From: Euphorbia lathyris | Lineage: Eukaryota > Streptophyta > Magnoliopsida > Malpighiales > Euphorbiaceae | Length of the DNA: 64,000 bases | Assembly (NCBI RefSeq): GCF_963576675.1 | Contig: NC_088916.1 | Span: 76,959,501 to 77,023,500, forward strand | Direction: 5' to 3' | In this document: piece by piece, positions 46,856-58,430 of the stretch | Layout of the letters: each line of letters opens with the position of its first letter | Position numbering within the stretch: the stretch's first letter is position 1 | Position numbers and translations under genes: made by a program | Notes under the pieces: model-generated | The model's input: only the letters and a program-made list of their open reading frames with translations | Databases searched by the model: none | What the model was told of the DNA's origin: nothing

Positions 46856-48565
46856 ACCACGGATAGATTAAATTTTGTTATATAACTGAAACCGGTAGAC
46901 AAGTTACCGGTTTTAGTTGAATTTTTTTTTTTAAAAAAACAAAATTATGAAACCGGTATATAAATTAAGACAAATTACCGGTTTCACTCGTAGTGGTAAT
47001 ATATGCTAAATTAGAATAAGGATTAAATTTAATTATATAGCTGAAACCGGTAGCTATCGGGTTTAGTTGAAATTTTTAAAAAAAAAAAATTATGAAACCG
47101 GTATCTACTAGTTTCTCTATAAAATAAAACCAATAGAAAAACTACCGGTTTCACTCGTAGCGGTAATATGTTAATTTTTTTTTGAAAGAAAAAATTATAA
47201 AACCGATAAAACTACCGGTTTCACTCGTAGCGGTAATATGTTAAATTAAAACCCTAATAAGGATTAAATTTCATTATATAATTGAAACCGGTAGACTAGC
47301 TACCAGTTTTAGTTGAATTTCTTTTTAAAAAAAATTATGAAACCACTATCCTAGTTTCTCAATAAAATAAAAACTGGTAGAAAAACTACTGGTTTCACTC
47401 GTAGTGGTAATATGCTAATTTCCTAATAAAGATTAATTTCATTATATAACTGAAACCGGTAGACTAGCTACCGGTTTTAGTTGATTTTTTTTAAAAAAAA
47501 AATTATAAAAACTGGTAGATACTAGTTTCTCTATAAAATAAAACTGGTAGAAAAACTACCGATTTCACTCGTAGTGGTAATATACTAAATTAGAACCTTA
47601 ATAAGGATTAAATTTCCTTATATAACTGAAACCGGTAGACTAGCTACCGGTTTTAGTTGATTTTTTTTTATAAATAAAATTATAAAACCGATATCTACCA
47701 GTTTCTCTGTAATAAAACCGGTAGAAAAACTACCGGTTTCACTCGTAGTGGTAATATACTAAATTAGAACCTTAATAAGGATTAAATTTCCTTATATAAC
47801 TGAAACCGGTAGACTAGCTACCGGTTTTAGTTGATTTTTTTTTTGTATAAATAAAATTATAAAACCGGTATCTACCAGTTTCTCTATAATAAAACCGGTA
47901 GAAAAACTACCGGTTTCACTTGTAGTGGTAATATGCTAAATTCCTAATAAAGATTGAATTTCATTATATAACTAAAACCGGTAAACTAGCTATCAGTTTT
48001 AGTTGAATTTTTAAAAAAAAAAATAAATTATTAAACTATTATCTGCTAGTTTCTCTATAAAATAAAACCAGTAGAAAAACTACCGGTTTCACTCGTAATG
48101 GTAATATATTAGATTAGAACCCTAATAAGGATTAAATTTCCTTATATAACTGAAACCAATACACTAGTTATTGGTTTTAGTTGAATTTTTTTAGAAAAAA
48201 ATTTATGAAACCGATATTTATTGATTTCTCTATAAAATAAAACCGGTAGAAAAAATACCGGTTTCACTTGTAATGATAATATGCTAAATTTCTAATAAAG
48301 ATTAAATTTTATTATATAATTGAAACCAGTAAACTAGCTACCGATTTTGTTGAATTTTTTTTAAAAAAAATTATAAAACCGGTATCTACCAACTTCTCTA
48401 TAAAATAAAACCGATAGCTACCGGTTTTAGTTGAATTTTTTTTTTTCAATTATGAAACCGGTATATACTAGTTTCTCTATAAAATAAAACCGGTAGAATC
48501 GGGTTTCACTCATTGTGGTAATATGTTAAATTAAAACCCTAATAAGGATTAAATTCTTATAAGGC
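46856..48565. repeat. Satellite array of about 174 bp with ACCGGT hairpins
   Basis: About nine to ten units. The block ATTAAATTT..TTATATAACTGAAACC recurs near 46868, 47027, 47262, 47429, 47607, 47780, 47955, 48129 and 48300. Each unit has two inverted repeats: AAACCGGTAG/CTACCGGTTT around a short CTAG loop, and AACCGGTAG/CTACCGGTT around AAAAA. The array runs straight into the 5' flank of the F-box gene, about 70-80 bp before its ATG. Confidence 0.85.
48556..48563 (+). promoter_or_regulatory. Candidate TATA box of the F-box/PP2-B gene
   Basis: CTTATAAG lies 70 bp before the ATG at the position equivalent to TTATATAA in each satellite unit. The core promoter thus appears to lie in the last unit of the array. 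Confidence 0.4.
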
Positions 48566-48632
48566 CCAATAGAGGCAAAATCCTCTGCATTTTCTGTTTG
48601 TTCTTCAGATTCATTCCTCTTCTTCAATCAAC

Positions 48633-49622
48633 ATGTCTGGGTTGCCTGAAGGTTGCTTAGCAAACATATTATCGTTTACAAATCCTAAAACCGCTTGTGT
48701 TCTATCAGCAGTTTCTTCCGCGTTCAAGAATGCCGCCGAATCTGACACCGTTTGGGAGAAATTCTTGCCATCTGATTATCAGATGATTCTCTCCGGTTCC
48801 AATTCTCCGGTGCTGTCGTTGTTGCCGAAGAAACAGCTATTTCTCAGTCTCTGTAACAATCCAATTCTCATCGACAATGGAAGAAAGGTATCAATCTCGT
48901 AAACTCCTTAATTCACAGATACTGAAATTGAAATTGAAACTGAAATTGAATTTTGAAAAATCAGAGTTTCTCACTGGCGAAATGGAGTGGAAAGAAATGC
49001 TTCATGCTTTCTGCAAGAGATCTTCAGATTGTTTGGGGAGATTATTCGCCACACTGGAAATGGACTTCCGATCCTAACTCCAGGTTGGATTTCAATCTGA
49101 CTGATCCCAATTTTTCTTGTTTGTGATAACTAAAATAATGGCAGTTCCTTCAAATTAACCAGATTTGAAGAGGTGGCGGGGCTTGTAAACGTATCCCGGC
49201 TCGAAATCAACGGAAAAATCGATACGAATCGGTTATCGACCTCGACAATGTACACAGCATTTCTCGTGTTCAAGCTCCACGAAAGGGCTTATGGATTAAA
49301 TTCGCCAGTTGCAGCGATGCTAGGGATTGATGGAGAAGAATTAAGCTGTCGGAATGTTTATTTGGACGGGAGAACAGGATTCAGGCGGCAGCTAAGGCGG
49401 ACTATGTATGGAGACACGGAGTCGCTGGTATTTGTGGCGCGCAGAGATATTTGCCGCCGGCGATTGCCGAACGAGAGAGAAGACGGGTGGCTGGAGGTTG
49501 AATTGGGTCAGTTCTTTAACGCAGAAGGAACAAATGGCGAACTGGGAATTCATGTTAAAAGTGTTGAAAGTCAATGGAAAGGTGGGCTTCTTGTTGAAGG
49601 AATAGAGATTAGGCCTTCTTGA
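48633..49622 (+). CDS. F-box / PP2-B-type lectin-like protein (reads as intact)
   Basis: Exons 48633-48887, 48965-49083 and 49163-49622 join in frame to 277 codons and TGA. Introns have GT-AG ends and phases 0 and 2. Residues 1-45 or so are an F-box (LPEGCLANILSFTNP, then the VWEKFLPSDY motif typical of PP2-B proteins). The remainder is the phloem-protein-2 lectin-like domain, with KKCFMLSAR in exon 2, a YLDGR block, then RREDGWLEVELG-like and KGGLLVEGIEIRP-like ends in exon 3. Length fits the family. As in other F-box proteins it would bind SKP1 in an SCF ubiquitin ligase and use the lectin-like part to choose targets, possibly glycans; that is family knowledge. It is the only copy of three here with all splice sites and no stop. 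Confidence 0.85.
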
Positions 49623-49874
49623 CGAATAATTTGGGGACATTTTTATTTTCTACAAATAATTTGGGGATCTTTAATAATTAGTTTTGGGAGAACTATGTTG
49701 TAATTTTGATTGGTTGTTAAAATCAGACTTATTAAATTTAAGCTATTGATTTAAATCTCCGGTTTAGATCTAAAATGGTAAAGCACCAAAAAAAAAGCTT
49801 TAAAGTTTTTGAGCAAGGGTCAATTTAGTCTCAACTTATATCATTTTAGATTTAATGTTTGTGAAATGTAAATG
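49623..49874. other. 3' flank of the F-box gene
   Basis: No gene is seen; probable 3' UTR and terminator region, AT-rich. Confidence 0.4.
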
Positions 49875-49879
49875 ATACC

Positions 49880-50392
49880 TGATACAGTAATAATTAATTG
49901 GGCCTGAACATTCAGGCATCGACTTAAGGCCCGAATCTAGCATTTGAGTCTAGGCTCCTCAAGCCCATGGATGTTCGGATATACGGATACTTTATAATGA
50001 AGAAAGTCCCATTGGATGCTGCCTAAGTGAATACGTGGATCAATAATCGTCCTAGATCTCAAAGGCATGCTTCTCAACTCTCATTTAGTATGGAACGAGA
50101 AGATAGGGTCTGAAGCCCAATTAGAAGTCGTCACGTGTAAAAATACACAAACTCTGTGTAAGTAACAAAATTGCCTATAAATATTTTGGGAATCACAGTT
50201 TCAAGTACGTAATTCCTAACATTTTCTCTCCTATTCAACTGCTTTTAAATTTTCTTCATACTTCCTCAAGTACCATTCTAACTTAGTTATTGGAGAGGGC
50301 TTGTCGGAACTCCGACCCCTTTTCTAATAGTTTATTGTCATCTTGGGTCATCGGAAACGGTTAGAAAGTGGATTTCAGTAAGGAAGACATCA
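49880..50392 (+). repeat. Solo LTR, Tat-like
   Basis: It begins TGATACAG, ends GAAGACATCA and is flanked by the 5-bp direct repeat ATACC (49875-49879 and 50393-50397). It is 513 bp, with a TATA box (CTATAAATATT near 50176) and a layout like the 521-bp Tat-2 LTR. No internal element sequence lies on either side, so it is the product of LTR-LTR recombination. Confidence 0.75.
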
Positions 50393-50708
50393 ATACCAAT
50401 TTAGCTTCTATTACCCCAGGTTAAATTGTTACCATTTCACATTAAGACTAAAATAACACTATTTTATATTTTAAGATTAAATTGATACTTACTTCTCTTT
50501 AAAAAAAATTGAAATTATTTTGGTATTTATGTATTACCCATAATAATAATAATAATATATAATAAAAAAATTAAAATTAAATATTAATTTAGTATATGGA
50601 ATTGTTTTAAAGGAAAATATAAATCACACCAACAAATGAAAGGGGAGACTAAAATGAAATTGAAAAGTACAAGAGTCAAATTGGAATTATATATATATAT
50701 ATATATAT

Positions 50709-52602
50709 GGGTGAGATCCAGCGTGACAAGGGCTTAAGTTGTGACAATGAACTTATTGTGTGACATAACAAAACTACGTAATTTTGATGATAATTAAAAA
50801 GGGAAGGTGGCAAATTGGTAAATAAAATGAAAGAGATGATAGGGAAAATTGTTTTATTTCTTTTCTTTAAAATACATTTTTCCGACATCTCTAACATCGT
50901 TTTTCGAAAATTTTTATATTATTAGACTCGTCTAAATTAGACGGTCATTTTAAGATCCCTGAAGTTCAAGTAAAAAAATCTCCGGTGAACGGAATCCGGG
51001 TGGGCGTTTTCCGGCAAGAAACAAAGTGTTCAGAAAATTCTCAAAAAATTACAGAAAATGTAAAATATTATTCTAAGAAACTTTAATTCTTTGGTCGAAG
51101 CAGGATTTCTTACGGTTTAGTCCCAATAAAATATTTTCCTTAATTTTATCCATTTTACATGCTTCAACAATTTGTTGGGACTATACCGTAAGAAATCCCA
51201 TTTCGACCCAAGAATTAAAGTTTCTTAGAATAATGTTTTACATTTTCTAAAAGTTTTTAAGAATTTTTTGGGCAATTTTTTTCTCGCCAGAAAACGCCTA
51301 TCCGGATTCCGTTCACCGGAAATTTTTTTATTTGAGCTTCAGGGATCTTAAAATGACCGTATAATTTAGACGAGTCTAATAGTATAAAATTTTTTGAAAA
51401 ACAAGGTTAGAAACGTTGGGAAAATGTATTTTAAAGAAAAGAAATAAAACATTTTTCTGTTTGAACAATATAAGTATTATGTTGGGACAAATTGTACACT
51501 AATTTGAAACAAATGGTACACTGATTTGGAACAATGTAAGTAGAACAAAAAATATACTAAAAAAATTATCAAAAAATTTCAAAACATGTAAAACATCATT
51601 TTAAGAAACTTTAATTCTTGGCTCAAAGCGAGATTCCTTACAGTTTTGACTCAATAAATTGTTGAAACATGTAAAATGGATAAAATTAAGGAAAACGTTT
51701 TATTGGGACTAAACCGTAAGAAATCCCGCTTCGACCCAAGAATTAAAGTTTCTTAGAATAATGTTTTACATATTTTGAAATTTTTTGAGAATTTTCTGGG
51801 CACTTTTTTTCTCGCCAGAAAACGCCCACCCGGATTCCGTTCATCGGAATTTTTTTTACTTGAGCTTCAGGGATCTTAAAATGGCTACCTAATTTAAACG
51901 AGTCTAATAGTATAAAAAATTTCGAAAAACAGGGTAGAAATGTCGGGAAAATATATTTTAAAGAAAAGAAATAAAACAATTTTCTGTTGTAACAATATAA
52001 GTATTATGTTGGAACAAATGGTAGACTGATTTGGAACAATGTAAGTAGGATAAAAAACGTACCCATAAAATTATCAAAAAATTCCAAAATATGTAAAACA
52101 TTATTTTAAGAAACTTTAATTCTTGGCTCAAAGCGAGATTCCTTACAGTTTTGACCCAACAAATTGTTTAAGCATGTAAAATGGATAAAATTAAGGAAAA
52201 CATTTTATTGGGACTAAACCGTAAGAAATCTCATTTCGACCCAAGAATTAAAGTTTCTTAGAATAGTGTTTTACATTTTCTGGAATTTTTTAAGAATTTT
52301 CTGGGCACTTTTTTCTCGCCAGAAAACGCCCACCCGGATTCCGTTCACCGGATTTTTTTTCACTTGAGCTTCGTGGATCTTAAAATGACCGTCTAATTAA
52401 GATGAGTCCAATGGTATAAAAATTTTTTGAAAACGAAGTTGGAAAAGTTGGGAAAATGCATTTTAAAGAAAAAAATAAAAAAAATTATCTTTCCTTTTAT
52501 TTATAAATTTGCCACCTCTTTTTGGTTAATTACAAAATTGGTTCTTGCCACACAATAAGGCTTGTCACACCATAAGAAATGTGTCACATATGATCTCATC
52601 CC
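50709..52602. mobile_element. Fold-back element built of inverted and tandem modules
   Basis: The ends are inverted (GGGTGAGATC at left, GATCTCATCCC at right), followed by subterminal GTGTGACA/TGTCACAC words. It sits within a TA repeat. The interior holds one module family: 50830-51110 is inverted relative to 51170-51450, and two further copies follow head-to-tail (about 51480-51980 and 51985-52480, period about 510 bp). No coding capacity. Confidence 0.7.
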
Positions 52603-54008
52603 TATATATATATATATATGTGTGTGAATCGAATCAGTGAAGAGTAACTACTTCTCTTCTTCTTTCATTTTCCATTTTCCATTTTCCAGCAATTTAAATC
52701 TACTCCCACATTTAACACGGCTTTCCGTTCTCCCTCGTTCGGACCAAATCGAAGCTCTTGAAACCATCTACAAGTACATGGTGTAACTTTAAGTTTTTGG
52801 AAAGAGAAATTTCACCATTTGGGCTGTATATTTCTATTTTCTATTTTCTGTTCACTTTTTCGCAAATCTAACACTCAAAATGGACTCAGGAGGTCGAAAA
52901 ACCCTTGGGTAGGTTATTAATCGGAGCATACAATGGTTTTCTTTCGGTGAACGGAGCCTCGCCCGAAAATTGTTAATCATTTCAAAATATGGATTTATCC
53001 GATCTAAATTGGGAGTCTGGATGTATTTCTAGACCTTGAGATTGTAAGTAGCAAGGTGGTATAATTACTATCTTTATAGGGTCAATCTCAAATTTTCCGG
53101 GTGAAAGGATTTCGGTGACCGACCTAATTTTCCGATGAGGTAACAAAACAGTAGTATACAGAAATTTCTCTTACTAATTTTATAGTATTATAAATATTAT
53201 TTGGGCAAACCTTAATTCTAGAACCTTATAACCTTTTTTTATTTTTTTGGATTCAATGTTAAAATTTCAGAATTTAGAAAGTTAGAAAAATTGGTCAAGA
53301 AGAAATAAAAATGATCTAAATTAATTAATTAAACTCATAAGATTGAGGTAATTATTTTGATCTCGATATAAGTTCGAATGCGAATGATACTTATATATTT
53401 TCACATATAGTTATTGGAGATGATTAAATTTGGATGAAAGGAATTAAATTACTAATATGGAATTGATTTAAGGATTGTTGTGAGTTGAGTTATTAAATTG
53501 TAGTTTGTGGAGTCCCGACTTGGACTGTCGATTTTATTTAGTATAGAAGTGTATTTTTATGCAGGATAGACTTTAGTTATTACTAGGAGGATGTTCGTTT
53601 TACAGAGGAGACTCTGCCGAATTTTCGGTAGAAATTCTGTAAAACGTGACGAAATAAATTTCGATATTTCTCTAAACTTATATAAATTCTAAAAATACTC
53701 AACCGGTAGGAGGAGGAACAGTACCTGAAAAATAGGACTGCCAGCTAGGAGCAATTTGTGAGTTAATTATATGTTATGTATTTTAATTTAGCATTTGCAT
53801 TCACAAGAAGCATTTCATAAGCATTCAAGAATTTAACGATGTGTCATTTTATTTAAAGTATGTTTTATATTTTTAATTTCAGTTTATATGTATATATATT
53901 AATATGTTCTAAATACATGTTATGGACATGCTACCTGATGGGCGGCATCAGTACCTTATGCGCACGGGTAATATCGGGATATTAATATTGTGAATGTTGT
54001 GATATATG
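52603..54008. other. Unassigned AT-rich DNA before the chromovirus LTR
   Basis: No convincing gene. A CATTTTCCATTTTCCATTTTCC triplet repeat near 52665 and several unclassified stretches are present. The GGGCGGCATCAGTACC region near 53940 may belong to another decayed LTR. Confidence 0.35.
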
Positions 54009-54807
54009 TGATGAAGGCATCCTTCCTCTAAGCCCGAGCCTAGAGCGACGAGGCGGAACATGGGAGAATCCACCAAAGGAAGGCGAGAGCCAAGACAACC
54101 AACAGAGCACGCAGGGCGTGCCTAGCAAGACGCGGAGCGTGGTGAGCCCCGTCTCCGAAGGAGTGTCAAGGAACTCAGGGACGCGGGGCATCCCGACTAG
54201 TACGCGGGGCGCAGGTAGCAGCTTCGAGCGAGAATCATCTCAGGACATCAAGTACGCGGGGCGTACGCCTGGGGTGCCACGCGTGGAGTCCAACCCATAG
54301 AGCCACAGAGTTCAGGAGCTCAACTACGCGGGGCGTAGTCCCGTAGACGCTACGCGTAAGGAGCATCATCGAGCGTCCCCAAGTTCAGAGACTCAAGCAC
54401 GCGGGGCGTAATTCTTGGGCGCGGGGCGTACTCTGCTGGGAGAATACTTCTCTTTCAAGTTCTTGCCAAGAGGGGACCATTACTGTTGGTGTTTATTTAC
54501 TGTTTTGCCACCAACCCCTTATTACTAAAATACCATGGACTCTTTCCTTGCCTATCCTACCCTTATACACATGCTTTTCCCAAAACCCTATTCATGGGCT
54601 TTTGGTCTTTTCACTTGTTATTTTGGAGAGTATTTAAACCCTCTTCTTTGTAATGTTTACCAACTTTTGATGAATTAAAACTAAAAGCCTCCATTGGAGC
54701 TTGGATTATCAATCCTTGGGTTTACTCAACCTTCTAGTTTAGCTAGAGAAGTTTGTATTCTTTGTTGGTTTACGATTAAAACCTTCAGTCAATTTCAATC
54801 TATATCA
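54009..54807 (+). repeat. 5' LTR of the chromovirus-type element
   Basis: The right end (CTATATCA) is fixed by the PBS two bases later. The left end at TGATGAAGG is a best guess from typical chromovirus LTR starts. It contains the ACGCGGGGCGT word array (54105-54435) and a TATA-like TATTTAAACC near 54633. Confidence 0.6.
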
Positions 54808-54809
54808 GT

Positions 54810-54822
54810 TGGTATCAGAGCC
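54810..54822 (+). other. Primer binding site, initiator tRNA-Met
   Basis: TGGTATCAGAGCC is complementary to the 3' end of plant initiator tRNA-Met, the usual primer of chromoviruses. Confidence 0.9.
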
Positions 54823-54857
54823 GAGTCGTTTTCCTTCCCGGAGACTTCTTCTCGGAA

Positions 54858-56317
54858 ATGGTTCAACCACGTATCACAAACGAAGCCACCGGATCCATGG
54901 AGCAACGAGTAGATGCACTAGATGTCAAGGTGGAGCATCTAACGGAATCTCTAAGGGCATTGGATGAGAGGTATGCCACGAGTACCTAAGATATCCTTCT
55001 CGCCATTGAAGGGCTAAAGCTTGAGGGTCGAAATAATCAAGCTCTCCTCACTGGAGGCCCTCACCGGCGACATGAGGAACAAGTCCGTCCCCAACTTGAA
55101 CGACACCCAACACCACCTCCTAGGAGGAATCATGCACCATAACCAATAGACCTTCGGGTTCAAGAGGTTAGGCGAACTAATCCCGTGAACATTAGAAATG
55201 TTGATAGTGATAGTGATGGTGATTACTTTGACGATTTTGAGATGCCTAGGATTGCTAGGAATATGGGGATTAGAATGGATGATGATGTTTTGAATGATAG
55301 GCATAGGGATAATATGCATATAAATGATGTTGTTGGTCCCGCGCATGTGCATGCCGGGAATATAGATATTGTGCATGATAATGTTGTAGGTGGTTATAAG
55401 AGGGAGAATGTCAGTTTGAATGACCCGTATGGGGGTCGAGGTAATGATAGATGCAGATATAGAGGCGAGCCGAATGTGAGAAGGGTTTTTGGGGAAAACT
55501 ATGAGAGGGATGATTCCTTCAAACTAAAAGTGGATTTACCAACGTTTGGGGGAGAACTTGACATTGAATGGTTTCTTGATTGGTTGCTAGAGGTGGAACA
55601 GTTCTTTGATTATGCTGGAATACCGGAAGGTCCGATTAGTGGAATATCGGTTGAAAGGATGAGCCTCAGTTTGGTGGGATAACATGAAAGAAGGAAGAGG
55701 AGAGGGGGAAGGGGAAGGGAGCCGATTAGATCTTGGCTTAGAATGAAGTCGATGTTAAGGGAGATATTTCTACCACCCGACTACAAGCAATACATTTACA
55801 GTCCTTATCAGAATTGCTCACAAGGTGCAAGGAGTGTGCACGAATACACCTCGGAGTTCTTGCGACTTTCGACAAGGGCTAACTTGTCGGAAACCGAAAG
55901 CCAAAAGACTTCAAGGTATCTTGAAGGATTGAGGTACAACATCCAAGATCGGATTGGAACGCAAATGGTGATTCGAGTGCAAGACGCCCGTAATTTAGCA
56001 TTAAAGGCCGAGGCACAGTTGAGTTTGAGGGGACATGAAGGCTATAGAAGAGCCGGGACTGAAGGTACTTATGGAGGGAGAGGAGCTCCCAAGGGGATTG
56101 ACAAGGGTAAGGGTATTGCAAGTTTAAGCGACCCTAAGGCGCCAAGTGTGGGAAAGGCACCTAGTGGAGATGTGAGGCCTTTTAAGGCGACACAACCCCC
56201 TAGAGGCAACAATCCCTATGCTAGACCGGCTCCATTCAAATGTTTCCGATGCAATGAGCCGGGTCACCGTTCTAATGAGTGTCCCAGAGGAGAAGTGCCA
56301 ACATGGTTGAGCGGTAT
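54858..56317 (+). pseudogene. Chromovirus gag, first part
   Basis: Starts at ATG 54858, 35 bases after the PBS (N-terminus MVQPRITNE). In-frame TAA codons occur at 54987-54989 and near 55140. Frame changes are evident near 55640-55740, where the VWWDNMK block is in another frame than its surroundings. The gag domain core (LPPDYKQYIY near 55775, QNCSQGARS near 55810) and a CCHC zinc knuckle (CFRCNEPGHRSNEC, about 56239-56280) are clear. The knuckle is intact. The copy is heavily decayed overall. Confidence 0.75.
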
Positions 56318-57956
56318 TGATAGGGGTCAAAAACCCCTATCTTTGGGTACGGTTTTAGGACGGGTTTTAGAGTTATTTGGTTAATAAGCGAGTAATTCTC
56401 GCATTTAAATGCTTTTGTGTGAGTTAATTAGGAATTGGAAACGTTCTATTTACTTTTCATCGTTTAGGCTCGTTTTGTGATCAATTTAGGCAAATACGGC
56501 CGAAATAGCATGTATGTTAGGATTCCGTTATCTTTTGAAGCTGATTGGTCCGTCAAAAGTCGCACCAAGCGAAGCGTTTGCTCAAAATAAGCGATTGACG
56601 GATCGATTTGGCTTTTGGACTAATGTTTTCCGGAGTTTTTGTACGTGTGCAGGTGTAAGTTCGGGCGAAAAATGGACTTAGAGGACACTCGGTGAGATTC
56701 GAGCACGCCCCGGGCAAAAACGCTCGGCGAGCAGGGCCCCGTGGGCCATTTCTGCTCGCCGAGCAGGCCTCCGGAGGCCTGCTCGCCGAGCAGGCCCCTG
56801 GTGGCCTGCTCACCGAGCAGGCCGGCAGGCGCTTGCTCGGCGAGCAGGGGGCTGCTCGTCGCGAGCAGCCCTGCTCGCCGAGCAGCCCTGCGGGAATTGG
56901 TCAAAAAGACCAATTCCGCCCCCACGAAGCCACGTTCGGCCCCACGTCTTCCTACACTAACAAGGACACGAAAATAGGTCAAAACGAGGCCCGAGACGCG
57001 ACTATAAATAGGATTTCTTCATTGTAATTTAGATATCTTTCGTTTTTGTAAATTATTTTAGCTTTCCCCTTGTAATTCCTCTTCATCTTCTCCATCTTCC
57101 TCAACCTCCATTGAAGCTCCTTCAAAGCTTTCTACCGAGGAATTACCAAGGTCCGTCCTTAAGATCAAGTCGCCGGCTGCAGAGTAAACAGGTTCCTTAA
57201 AAGGGATTTTTGTATCTCCTTTTATCTTTCCATGTTTGTACTCTTTGATACAGTTGCCGAACTTGACTTATTGTATCTTGTGACAATTATCTTCGCCTTT
57301 AATAATAATTTAGCTCTTGTTTTGTTCTATGATTATTTGTCTAATCTCTGTCTTACGCTTTATTCAATTGGTTTAACTCATTCAAAAGCCCCAAAATCTA
57401 GTAGGCACATATTGCGAGCTGAATCTGACCTAGTCAGAGCCTAGGAGATTGACAACCTCTTAGTTGATTAAGCGCCAATTTACTGAGCCTTAGACCTAGT
57501 TTCGGCCTTAGGGAATCACGCGCTAGGAACCTCGGGAGGGTAAGTAGGGTTAATCGCCTTGAATATAAGTGACTCAGATTAGGTTTTTATTCATTAGACT
57601 TGATAATCTATCTTTATTATTATCGTTCATACCATGTTCCTTCGAATAGTTTCATTAATGAAAGATCAATTAGGGGTAGAGTAACTCAGTTAGCTTAGAA
57701 TAACTTAGCTAGAATTAGATAATTTAGTTAGAATTAGATAACTTAGCTAGGATTAGCATAATTCAACCTAGGAGTAGATTAATTAAACAAACCAAACTCA
57801 AAACCCCCTAAGCCTAGGTAACATCCGAGACCGAGTAGCTTGATACTTGCAGAAATAAATCCTGTGGATGATAACCTGGACTTAAACCAGAAATTTATTA
57901 CTTGATAACGACGGGGTACACTTATCCCTTAGTGAGGTTTCGCAGAAACCGCATCA
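56318..57956 (+). repeat. Athila-like solo LTR inside the chromovirus gag
   Basis: It begins TGATAGGGG, ends CGCATCA and is flanked by the 5-bp direct repeat GGTAT (56313-56317, 57957-57961). It is 1639 bp. The terminal words and the GGGGTACACTT block near 57913 resemble the Athila-type LTRs of this window. A CTGCTCGCCGAGCAG palindrome array (56690-56895) precedes a TATA box (ACTATAAATAGG at 57001). Confidence 0.8.
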
Positions 57957-57961
57957 GGTAT

Positions 57962-58150
57962 GAAGATGATGATGAGTATGATGATGAAGGGGATGTTTGT
58001 TGTGACCCAATTGATGATGACTATGAGCAAGAGTATGATGGTGGACAAGCCATACATGTGGTGAGAAGACTCTTGATCTCGAGTAGAGTGGAAACGGACC
58101 AACGACATTAGTTGTTCCGAACCCGATCTCTAGTTCAAGGGGTGAAGTGC
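57962..58150 (+). pseudogene. Chromovirus gag/protease linker, second part
   Basis: It resumes after the solo LTR with an acidic run (YEDDDEYDDEGD) and the VVRRLL motif plus RHxLFRTR that precede the protease in chromoviruses. The frame is one base off relative to the first part, and a TAG at 58109-58111 follows. The protease active site is missing because the sequence changes near 58150. Confidence 0.55.
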
Positions 58151-58193
58151 AATGTGATTTTCGGGTGGAATTAACTCTAGTTTTTATGGTACT

Positions 58194-58430
58194 GTGTTAC
58201 CATTGTATGCCCCTTCCACTGCTACAAGACCAGAACGAGAGATCTGCATAGCTCATTTGGGTATTCACTGTCGCCACTATATTCGTTTAAATTTATCTCC
58301 TAATTTTCCAGTCCCCTATATACTGGAATGGTGGAAACAACACCATGAACATAGCGTTGAAGGGTGGGATCGCATTTATGCAGCTAGGACAACACAATGG
58401 ACAAGATTGGTTAAACTTAGATCCAGTTAG
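58194..58430 (+). pseudogene. OTU-like protease fragment (C-terminal part)
   Basis: A HLGIHCRHYIRLNLSPNFP stretch and an ILEWWKQHHEHSVEGWD stretch resemble the end of OTU-like domains carried by plant transposons. It has no visible catalytic start and ends in the tandem repeat that follows. Assignment rests on pattern only. Confidence 0.35.

Larger units (their letters stand above)
54009..58150 (+). mobile_element. Chromovirus-type Ty3/gypsy element, 5' part
   Basis: LTR, tRNA-iMet primer binding site and gag are in order; protease and later domains are absent. The LTR start TGATGAAGGCATCC and the gag style suggest the CRM-like branch, but I am not sure. An Athila-like solo LTR (56318-57956) splits gag. 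After about 58150 the element ends abruptly at an unrelated OTU-like fragment. Confidence 0.65.

Noticed and set aside
50676..51979. Small minus-strand ORFs in the fold-back element
   Set aside because: Short AT-rich frames over inverted modules, no conservation between module copies.
56553..57027. Repetitive ORFs rich in EQA/ACS peptides
   Set aside because: They are translations of the CTGCTCGCCGAGCAG palindrome array.
57232..57444. Small ORF in the Athila-like LTR
   Set aside because: Located in the transcribed part of a solo LTR, with no domain and no conserved context.
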